Origin: an uncultured Clostridium sp.
GTDB lineage: Bacteria; Bacillota_A; Clostridia; TANB77; CAG-508
Length of the DNA stretch: 7,429 nt
Reading direction: 5' to 3'
Assembly: GCA_947382445.1 (NCBI GenBank)
Contig: CANCZH010000077.1
Coordinates: 1 to 7,429, forward strand
Shown here: piece after piece, positions 1 through 5,614 of the stretch
How the letters are laid out: the number at the start of each line of letters is the position of its first letter
Position numbering within the stretch: position 1 is the stretch's first letter
Program-made: the position numbers and the translations under genes
Notes under the pieces: model-generated
Databases searched by the model: none
Told to the model about the DNA's origin: nothing
The model's input: only the letters and a program-made list of their open reading frames with translations

Positions 1-65
1 ATAGGGCTCGAACCTATGACCTCCTGCTTGTAAGGCAGATGCTCTCCCAGCTGAGCTAAGCGACC
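1..65 (-). tRNA. tRNA-Val (anticodon UAC), 3' end cut by window edge
   Basis: On the minus strand a cloverleaf can be read from position 65 downward: a 7-nt 5' acceptor strand GGTCGCT, a D arm with GCTC/GAGC, an anticodon arm TCTGC-CTTACAA-GCAGG with anticodon TAC (valine, GUA and related codons), a variable loop AGGTC, and a T arm ATAGG-TTCGAGC-CCTAT. The window ends exactly after the T stem, so the 3' acceptor strand, discriminator base and any encoded CCA lie outside. It follows the S41 protease gene on the same strand and has its own consensus promoter. More tRNA genes may follow to the left. Confidence 0.95.
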
Positions 66-70
66 ATTTC

Positions 71-89
71 TGTCAGCTTCCCGCTGACA
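71..89 (-). other. Leader hairpin just upstream of tRNA-Val
   Basis: TGTCAGC and GCTGACA form a perfect 7-bp GC-rich stem with a 5-nt loop. It lies 5 nt before the tRNA 5' end and about 6 nt after the -10 box, so the primary transcript would begin at or inside this stem. There is no T-run after it on the minus strand, so it does not look like a terminator. It may structure the 5' leader of the pre-tRNA that RNase P removes. The pairing is seen directly; the role is inferred. Confidence 0.6.
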
Positions 90-95
90 AGTGTT

Positions 96-124
96 AGTAT
101 ACTAGATTTTAATCTTAATGTCAA
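96..124 (-). promoter_or_regulatory. Sigma-A promoter for tRNA-Val
   Basis: The minus strand carries a perfect -35 box TTGACA (124-119), a 17-bp spacer (118-102) and a near-perfect -10 box TATACT (101-96). Transcription would start near 88-90, at the leader hairpin, about 25 nt before the tRNA. The promoter sits just after the stop codon of the S41 protease gene. No terminator is visible between that gene and the tRNA, so read-through from the wall operon may also contribute. Confidence 0.88.
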
Positions 125-143
125 TAACTTTTTTAAATTTTTT

Positions 144-1346
144 TTATTTTTTTAAAATCTCTATTGCTCTTTTTAACTGATTATCGTTTTCTTTCGTTAG
201 AGTAGTAATACTTTCATCTAATTCCACTTCTTCATCAGGCTCTATTCCAATCTTGTGTATTTTATTTTCATTTGGAGTAAAATATTCCGCTGTTGTAACT
301 TTTAAAGCTCCATTTAATACATGTGGATATACATTCTGTATTACTCCTTTTCCATAAGTTCTTGTACCTATAATTTTAGCTACTCCATAATCTTTTAATA
401 TACCTGTTAATATTTCAGAAGCACTTGCTGAATATTCATTAACTAATACAACAACTGGGATATCTATTTCTTTTTCATTTTGAGAATAATTCATCACTCT
501 TTTGCCACTTTTATCTTCTGTAATAAGCAATACCTTATTATTTTCAACAAATAAATCTGCAATATTAAGTGCAGCATTTACATATCCACCAGTATTATCT
601 CTTAAATCCACAATTAAAGATTTGGCTCTTTTAGACTTCAAACTTTCGTATGCCTCTTTAAATTCTTGATAACTTGTATCTGTAAAAGAATCAAAATCAA
701 TATATCCAATATTTCCATCTAACATTTCTGATTTTATTTCATACACTTTAATTGCTTTTCTAATAACATCAAAAGTTAATTCTTCATTTTCACGAAGTAC
801 TGTAATTTTAACTGATGAATTCTCAGCTCCTTTAACTTTAGAAGATATATATTCAACTCCTTTATCTGAAACATCTTCTGAATTAACCTGTTTTATAATA
901 TCTCCTGATTTTATTCCTACTAAAGCTGCTGGTGATTCTTCTCCAATTGTTCCAATAACAACCGTTTCCTTTGAATTTTTCATCTCACCCAAGTATACAC
1001 CTATTCCCACAAAATCTGATAATGAAGTTTCTAAATTCTCCCATTCATCTTTTGTTAAATATTCTGTATATTCATCACCTACACCATCTACATAACCTTT
1101 TAAAGCTGCTTGTTTCATTTCTTCATCATTTAATTCACCTTTATATGTTGATTCAAGTATAGTTTTTAATTCATCTAATGAATCTGAAACATCTTTTGAA
1201 CTATCATAAGAATTTATTAATAACCCTTTTTTAGTTAAATATCTATCATAAACTAATACAGTCACACAAATAGTAATTGTAAGTGTAAGTAAAATAGCAA
1301 TAATGATTTTCACTTTCTCATTATATTTTTTATCATCTTCATTCAT
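144..1346 (-). CDS. ctpB: S41 carboxy-terminal processing protease (CtpA/CtpB family) with PDZ domain
   Basis: This is a membrane-anchored serine protease of 400 residues that would act outside the cytoplasm and cleave at or near protein C-termini. Residues 13-33 form one N-terminal transmembrane segment. A PDZ domain (about 110-195) includes the GIGV carboxylate-binding region and the SPAALVGIKSGD segment. The S41 catalytic core follows (about 210-375). In the SASASE motif S308 is the predicted nucleophile, K333 in the GKG motif is the general base and Q337 is the third residue; the 25-residue Ser-Lys spacing matches B. subtilis CtpB (S309/K334/Q338). Length and motifs indicate an intact enzyme. 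The ATG at 1346 has AAAGGGTGA about 8 nt upstream. It is the last protein gene of the ftsEX operon; ctpB also adjoins ftsEX in B. subtilis, which is why that symbol was chosen over ctpA. The substrate is unknown and could be an envelope protein or the neighbouring hydrolases. Confidence 0.93.
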   Translation of the reverse strand: MNEDDKKYNEKVKIIIAILLTLTITICVTVLVYDRYLTKKGLLINSYDSSKDVSDSLDELKTILESTYKGELNDEEMKQAALKGYVDGVGDEYTEYLTKDEWENLETSLSDFVGIGVYLGEMKNSKETVVIGTIGEESPAALVGIKSGDIIKQVNSEDVSDKGVEYISSKVKGAENSSVKITVLRENEELTFDVIRKAIKVYEIKSEMLDGNIGYIDFDSFTDTSYQEFKEAYESLKSKRAKSLIVDLRDNTGGYVNAALNIADLFVENNKVLLITEDKSGKRVMNYSQNEKEIDIPVVVLVNEYSASASEILTGILKDYGVAKIIGTRTYGKGVIQNVYPHVLNGALKVTTAEYFTPNENKIHKIGIEPDEEVELDESITTLTKENDNQLKRAIEILKK

Positions 1347-1385
1347 TTTTAATCACCCTTTCTTAATATATATTCATCTACAAGC

Positions 1386-1422
1386 AAACGATAATCAAAA
1401 TATAAAATCTTGATTATCGTTT
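1386..1422 (-). other. Intergenic 13-bp inverted repeat upstream of the S41 protease gene
   Basis: AAACGATAATCAA (1386-1398) and TTGATTATCGTTT (1410-1422) are perfect complements around an 11-nt loop. The repeat lies in the 105-bp gap between the second M23 gene and the protease gene, the largest gap inside the wall operon. On the transcribed strand only a short T-run (GTTTGCTTG) follows, so it is at best a weak terminator. It could attenuate, or protect a processed 3' end, and so set protease levels apart from the upstream genes. I see no convincing sigma-A promoter between it and the protease start. Confidence 0.6.
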
Positions 1423-1451
1423 AATAAAATAATAATTCTTTTCAATATATT

Positions 1452-2687
1452 TTATAAGTAATTAAGTGGATTTACACGATTTCCATATCCGCCTGGAGAA
1501 AGTCTTACTTCAAAGTGTAAGTGATTTCCAGAAGAATTTCCTGTACTACCAACTAGCATAATTTGTTGACCTTGTTTAACTTTATCTCCTGCTTTAACAG
1601 AAATTGAACCCATTCTTCCATGTGCATATAAAGTATATGTGCCATCATGATGATTTATTAATATGTAATTTCCATAACTTGTAGTTAAGCTCTGTGTTAA
1701 AACTACTGTACCATCTTTTACAGCATAAACAGGTTGTCCTCCAATTCCTGCTGAACCAAAATCAATTGCACCGTGATATGAGCCATTAGAGTAATATAAA
1801 CCAGTTGTAACAGTTTTATATGCTGATGGAACAGGATATATATACCCCCCTGGTTTGGCTGTTGTAGTTGTTCCACCATTATTAGATGATGTAGAATTTC
1901 CTTTATTTTGTTGTTCTAATTGTTTTCTTCTTTCTGCTTCTTCTTTTTCTGCTTGCTCTGCTTTTCTTATCGCTTCTCTAATCTTTGCATCTTCTGCTTG
2001 CATTTGTTCTATTTTCTCTTGCAATAATTTATCTTCATCTTTTAATTCACTTACTTTTTCATCTTTTTCTCTCTTTATAACACTTAAAGAATCTCTTTTC
2101 AACTCTTCACTTTTTTTAGCATCTTCAAGCTTTGCTTTGCTTTCTTCTAAAATCTTCTTTGATTCTTCAATTTGAACCTTAGTTTCTTTAATTGTTTCTA
2201 TTAGTTTAGTATCTTGCTCAGCTAAACGTTCCATAAAATAATAACTAGATAAAAATGAAGTTAAACTATCTGAACTAAGTAAAATATCTAAATATCTTGT
2301 ATCTCCTGCTTTGTAAGTAGCAACTATTCTTCTTTCAAGCATCTCTTCTTTTTCTTCTAATTTCTTTTGCGTTTTGTCTAATTCTTTTTGAGCATTTTCA
2401 ATATCTAACTCAGTATCTTCTATTTGAGATTTTAAATCAAAAATTTCATTTTCATAATTTGAAATTTTTGAATTTAATTCTTCAACTTCTTTTTGAATTG
2501 CAGTCATTTGACTTCTAATTTGCTGTTGCTCATCTTTTGCATTATTAATTTGATCTTTGTTTTGTTGTTCTTGCTTTTTCAAATCAGATGATGTAACAGC
2601 AAAAGATATTAAGACATTAGAAATCATTGTAAAGATAAAAGCAATTATTAAAACTGTCAAAAATTTTTTTAATTTTGAATTTTTCAC
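1452..2687 (-). CDS. Secreted coiled-coil M23 peptidase (PcsB/EnvC-like), paralogue 1
   Basis: This is a predicted zinc peptidoglycan endopeptidase of 411 residues that would cut peptide cross-links and act as an effector of FtsEX. Residues 9-31 form a signal peptide, probably cut near the AVTSS segment. Residues 35-260 are Glu/Lys/Gln-rich coiled coil, interrupted at about 121-159 by a PcsB-like helical segment around YKAGDTRYLD. A Ser/Thr/Asn/Gly linker (263-281) precedes the LytM/M23 domain (about 285-411). Zinc ligands H305, D309 and H391 and catalytic H356 and H389 (YAHG and HLHFEV motifs) are all present, so unlike E. coli EnvC this protein should itself be active. The start is GTG, set by AAGGAGG 7 nt upstream. 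It lies 21 nt after its paralogue. The link to FtsEX rests on gene order and architecture. Confidence 0.92.
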   Translation of the reverse strand: MKNSKLKKFLTVLIIAFIFTMISNVLISFAVTSSDLKKQEQQNKDQINNAKDEQQQIRSQMTAIQKEVEELNSKISNYENEIFDLKSQIEDTELDIENAQKELDKTQKKLEEKEEMLERRIVATYKAGDTRYLDILLSSDSLTSFLSSYYFMERLAEQDTKLIETIKETKVQIEESKKILEESKAKLEDAKKSEELKRDSLSVIKREKDEKVSELKDEDKLLQEKIEQMQAEDAKIREAIRKAEQAEKEEAERRKQLEQQNKGNSTSSNNGGTTTTAKPGGYIYPVPSAYKTVTTGLYYSNGSYHGAIDFGSAGIGGQPVYAVKDGTVVLTQSLTTSYGNYILINHHDGTYTLYAHGRMGSISVKAGDKVKQGQQIMLVGSTGNSSGNHLHFEVRLSPGGYGNRVNPLNYL

Positions 2688-2694
2688 TTTCGTT

Positions 2695-2701
2695 CCTCCT
2701 T
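2695..2701 (-). promoter_or_regulatory. Perfect AAGGAGG ribosome binding site deciding a GTG start
   Basis: AAGGAGG on the minus strand ends 7 nt before GTG at 2687-2685. This fixes the start of the second M23 gene at a GTG, placed directly before the hydrophobic signal peptide. The strong site suggests efficient independent translation despite the short gap after the preceding gene. Confidence 0.85.
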
Positions 2702-2708
2702 AATTTAT

Positions 2709-3869
2709 CTAATTACCTTCTTTGGTAGTAATATATGGTATTGGATCAACATACTGACCATTTATTCTAACTTCGAAATGAGCATGAGGTCCTGTTGAAT
2801 ATCCTGTACTTCCTACTTTTAAAACCTCATCTCCTCTTTTTACTTCTTGTCCAACTTCAACTAATCTTTCTTGTCCATGGGCATATAATGTAGAAACCCC
2901 TCCACCATGATTTATCATAATCATGTTTCCATATGCCGTATTAAGTTCTGATTTTACAACTATACCATCATTAGCTGCTATAAATGATGCCCCCAAAGGT
3001 GCTATAATATCAGTTCCTGTATGAAGTTTATATATTCCTGTAATAGGGTGAGTTCTCATCCCAAATTCAGATGAAATTCTTGTATATCCAGGCACTGGCC
3101 AAGCCATTTCTCCACCAATGTAATCATATCCAATATTTAAATTAGCTGCTTCTAAAATTTCTGCTTCAACTCTTTTTATTTCATTTTGCCTATTAATAAT
3201 TTCATTTGTATATGCTTCTTCTTCTGCAGATAATTGACTAATATATAAATTATTTACCATTTTCATATTGTCTAAAGAAACTGCTTTATTTTGGCTTTCT
3301 TCAGTAGTTTCAACTAGCTGTTTTTTTTGTTTTTTTAGCTGTAGCCTAGCCATTTCTAATGATTGTTTTTGTTCACTTGTTTTTTGTAATAATTCATTAT
3401 CTAATTCAACTAATCTTTCTACCATATAATAATTAGAAAGAAATTCAGATAATGAGTTAGACTGCAATAGCATATCTAGATATCTTGTTTCACCTGCTTT
3501 ATAAGATGCAACTAACTTTTTTTCTAAGCTTTGTTTCTGTTTATTATATTCTTCAGTTATTGTATCAAGTTCATCTTCTGTTTTTTGTATATTTTTTTCT
3601 AGTTCAACCTTTTGCTTTCTTAATAGTTCAACTTCTATTTCTTGTGAAGTTATTTCTTCATTTAATTCCACTATCTGAGCAGCAAGTTCTGAAATATCAG
3701 AATTAATAATTTCAATTTGATTACTTGCTGCCTCTAATTGACTTTGAAGATTAGCTTGTTGATCACGCAAATTAGAAACATAATCACAAAAAGATTTACA
3801 CGATAAAATAAACAATATAAAGCACATTATACTCAAAATTATTAAAAATTTAATAATCTTATTTTTCAT
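2709..3869 (-). CDS. Secreted coiled-coil M23 peptidase (PcsB/EnvC-like), paralogue 2
   Basis: This 386-residue predicted murein endopeptidase is the first of two tandem paralogues and directly follows ftsX with a 12-nt gap, the place expected for an FtsEX-activated hydrolase. Residues 5-29 are a signal or anchor segment. Residues 32-240 form coiled coil, with a segment at about 119-158 (YKAGETRYLD followed by LSNYY) closely matching residues 121-159 of the next protein. The M23 domain (about 255-380) keeps zinc ligands H283, D287 and H364 and catalytic H331 and H362 (HTGTD, YAHG and HAHFEV motifs). It has a fuller EFGMRTHP-type N-terminal part of the M23 fold than its paralogue and no low-complexity linker. 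Cysteines 24 and 28 lie near the end of the signal segment, but the lipobox (ILSC) is poor, so lipoprotein status is uncertain. The ATG has AGGAG about 10 nt upstream. Confidence 0.92.
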   Translation of the reverse strand: MKNKIIKFLIILSIMCFILFILSCKSFCDYVSNLRDQQANLQSQLEAASNQIEIINSDISELAAQIVELNEEITSQEIEVELLRKQKVELEKNIQKTEDELDTITEEYNKQKQSLEKKLVASYKAGETRYLDMLLQSNSLSEFLSNYYMVERLVELDNELLQKTSEQKQSLEMARLQLKKQKKQLVETTEESQNKAVSLDNMKMVNNLYISQLSAEEEAYTNEIINRQNEIKRVEAEILEAANLNIGYDYIGGEMAWPVPGYTRISSEFGMRTHPITGIYKLHTGTDIIAPLGASFIAANDGIVVKSELNTAYGNMIMINHGGGVSTLYAHGQERLVEVGQEVKRGDEVLKVGSTGYSTGPHAHFEVRINGQYVDPIPYITTKEGN

Positions 3870-3881
3870 TAATTAAAGCTC

Positions 3882-4790
3882 CTATACTTCTAGGTATTTT
3901 TTCATAGAAATAGAACTTCCTAAAGCTCCTATTCCAATACCAAGTGACATATACACAATTAAAATCATTTTATATAATTCACTAAATGTTAATACAGAAA
4001 CATTTACTTGAATTTTTGCAAAAGCTTCAATAATTTTACCAATAATTAATGTATATCCACCATATACAATTAGCATTGTTATTAAAGCTGAAATTATACC
4101 AATAATTATACCTTCAATAATAAATGGCCAACGAATAAATGAATTAGTTGCACCAACATATTTCATTATTGAAATTTCTTTTCTTCTTGCATGTACTGTT
4201 AGTTTTATTGTATTTGAAATGATAAAAACAGAAATCGCTGTTAATAATATTAATAAAATACCTGTAACAATTTTTATTCCATTAGCAATATTAATTAAAG
4301 CATTAATAGTTTTATCACTACTATTAATTGTATCAATATAGTTTTTACCGTTTATTGTTATTTGATTAATTTTCTCTTGAACTTCTGCACTTTTCTCTAA
4401 ATTAGTTAGTTTTACTATTACTGAATCTGGTAATGAATCTTGATATTCATCTAAAAGATCTTGATTATCTTTCCATTTTTCTTTCATTTCATTAATAGCT
4501 TCATATTTTGTATAAATTGTAGCTGATGAAACACCATCAATTGAAAGTATCATATCTCTTACAGCTTGTACTTCTGAACTGTCAGCATCGTCAATAATAA
4601 TTACTTGCATTCCTTGATCTTCTTCAATTTTTTGCATTATGTGATTAACATTTTGCCCAATTATAAAAAATACGCCAAACATAAGCATTGTAGCTATCAT
4701 AATAAATAATGAAGCAAATGTTGATTTTTTATTTTTAAATAAATTTCTAATACCCTCTCCAATGTGGTAAGTTAATATATTATATCTCAC
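3882..4790 (-). CDS. ftsX: Cell division ABC transporter permease-like protein FtsX
   Basis: This is the integral membrane subunit of the FtsEX complex, which couples cytoplasmic ATP hydrolysis to activation of murein hydrolases outside the cell; it is not thought to move a solute. It has 302 residues, the usual size, with four predicted transmembrane segments at about 24-46, 171-193, 222-246 and 274-296. A large extracellular domain lies between TM1 and TM2 (about 47-170) and would contact the coiled-coil partner. The cytoplasmic stretch HARRKEISIMKYVGATNSFI (200-219) after TM2 is the typical FtsX/MacB-type coupling helix that meets the ATPase. The start is GTG, 17 nt after the ftsE stop, with AAAGGTGA 6 nt before it. 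The two following genes encode candidate partners. Confidence 0.95.
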   Translation of the reverse strand: MRYNILTYHIGEGIRNLFKNKKSTFASLFIMIATMLMFGVFFIIGQNVNHIMQKIEEDQGMQVIIIDDADSSEVQAVRDMILSIDGVSSATIYTKYEAINEMKEKWKDNQDLLDEYQDSLPDSVIVKLTNLEKSAEVQEKINQITINGKNYIDTINSSDKTINALINIANGIKIVTGILLILLTAISVFIISNTIKLTVHARRKEISIMKYVGATNSFIRWPFIIEGIIIGIISALITMLIVYGGYTLIIGKIIEAFAKIQVNVSVLTFSELYKMILIVYMSLGIGIGALGSSISMKKYLEV

Positions 4791-4796
4791 TTGAAA

Positions 4797-4804
4797 TCAC
4801 CTTT
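4797..4804 (-). promoter_or_regulatory. Ribosome binding site AAAGGTGA for the ftsX GTG start
   Basis: AAAGGTGA lies between the ftsE stop codon (4810-4808) and GTG at 4790, with 6 nt of spacing. It supports the GTG start and ftsE-ftsX translation from one message. Confidence 0.75.
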
Positions 4805-4807
4805 CTA

Positions 4808-5489
4808 CTAAATTTCTTCGTAACCACCTTTTTCGTCTCTAACTATATTTCCTTTTTCAATATGTATAACTCTTTTTTTCATTTTATCTACTATATTTTT
4901 AGCATGTGTAGCCATAACAACTGTTGTTCCCCTTAAATTAATATCATTTAATAAATTCATAATTTCCCAAGCTGTATCTGGATCTAAGTTTCCGAGTAGG
5001 TTCATCTGCAATTATCATTGATGGATTATTTACTAATGCTCTGGCTAAAGCAACTCTTTGTTGTTCTCCACCAGATAATTCATTTGGATACATTTTAGCT
5101 TTTGCACTTAATCCAACTAAAGATAAAACCATTTGAACTTGTCTACGTATATGTCTAGGAGTAGCTTTAACAATATACATAGCAAAAGCTACATTATCAT
5201 AAACTGTTTTGTCAGGTAATAATCTAAAATCCTGAAATACAACTCCCATACTTCTACGTAAGAATGGAACTCTTTTAGGTTTTAGAAATGTAGTATCCTT
5301 TCCATTTATTATTATATTTCCCCTAGTAGGTTCTTCTTCTTTTAATATTAATTTTATTAATGTTGATTTTCCAGAACCTGATGAACCAACAAGAAATACA
5401 AATTCACCTTTATCTATCTTAAAGTTTGCATTATGAAGAGCTTCTGTACCAGTTTCATAAACTTTACTTACATTTTTAAATTCAATCAT
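4808..5489 (-). CDS. ftsE: Cell division ATP-binding protein FtsE, interrupted by a +1 frameshift at 4994
   Basis: FtsE is the ATPase of FtsEX. Read with one base skipped at 4994 it is 226 residues, the normal FtsE length. Motifs in order: Walker A GSSGSGKST (35-43), Q-loop Q86, signature LSGGEQQ (138-144), Walker B with IIADEP (159-164; catalytic E163), D-loop NLD (167-169) and switch His H195 in MATH. The zero frame reads ADEPT-R-K-L and stops at 4946-4944, giving 181 residues that lack the D-loop and H-loop and should not hydrolyse ATP normally. Removing the C at 4994 restores ADEPTGNLDPD exactly. The flanking sequence is otherwise undamaged, which argues against an old pseudogene. The ATG at 5489 has AAGGAG about 6 nt upstream. 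It is the first gene of the operon. The break could be programmed frameshifting, a recent mutation or a base-call error; the identical break in another gene here favours one common cause. Confidence 0.92.
4983..4998 (-). other. Candidate +1 frameshift site in ftsE (TACTCGG...TTAGA)
   Basis: On the coding strand the zero frame is CCT-ACT-CGG-AAA, and the productive frame is CCT-ACT-(C)-GGA-AAC-TTA-GAT, giving Pro-Thr-Gly-Asn-Leu-Asp. The extra C is position 4994. Thirteen of the 16 bases are shared with the site at 6994-7009. CGG is not used in frame elsewhere in the window. No Shine-Dalgarno-like stimulator is seen directly upstream, unlike the prfB frameshift site. Confidence 0.6.
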
Positions 5490-5531
5490 TTTTGTCTCCT
5501 TATAATTCGACTAAATTTACTTTTCTACTAC

Positions 5532-5557
5532 ATTATAATATCAATAATACTATTATA
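5532..5557 (-). promoter_or_regulatory. Possible promoter region for the ftsEX operon
   Basis: The 90-bp gap between the terminator and ftsE holds two TATAAT boxes on the minus strand (5557-5552 and 5537-5532). Neither has a good -35 box at 16-18 bp: TTGCAT is 20 bp before the downstream box, and the T-rich run after the terminator lies before the upstream box. A promoter is expected here because a strong terminator precedes the operon, but which box is used is unclear. Confidence 0.45.
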
Positions 5558-5576
5558 ATGCAATAGAAAAAATTGA

Positions 5577-5614
5577 AAAAAAGTGAATGTTTCAGAGAAA
5601 TCATTCACTTTTTT
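5577..5614 (-). terminator. Rho-independent terminator overlapping the ADP-ribosylglycohydrolase-macrodomain stop codon
   Basis: A perfect 13-bp inverted repeat (5577-5589 with 5602-5614) has AAAAAAGTGAATG on one side and its complement on the other, around a 12-nt loop. On the minus strand the stem ends in a T-run followed by CAATTTTTTC. The last codons of the macrodomain gene (AGT GAA TGA) form the upstream arm, so the stop codon lies inside the stem. A-runs and T-runs flank both sides, so it could work in either direction, but no plus-strand gene was found. It separates the ADP-ribose gene group from the ftsEX operon. Confidence 0.88.

Noticed and set aside
178..190. TGATTATCGTTTT repeats a 12-nt stretch of the hairpin at 1410-1422.
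   Set aside because: It lies in coding sequence of the protease C-terminus. A 12-nt match is expected by chance in a window of this size and base composition.
3792..3806. Possible lipobox (ILSC, residues 21-24) in the first M23 protein.
   Set aside because: Leucine at -2 is a poor match, a second Cys follows, and the paralogue has no lipobox. Kept only as an uncertainty in the gene entry.
4941..5000. ftsE as an old decaying pseudogene.
   Set aside because: Only one base is out of place, all ATPase motifs are intact in the joined frame, and the downstream operon is undamaged. A recent mutation or base-call error remains possible.
5009..5011. An ATG at 5011 that could start a separate small gene covering the C-terminal third of FtsE.
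   Set aside because: It has no ribosome binding site and its first six residues do not belong to FtsE. The rest is the direct continuation of ADEPT in the shifted frame, so it is one gene with a frameshift.
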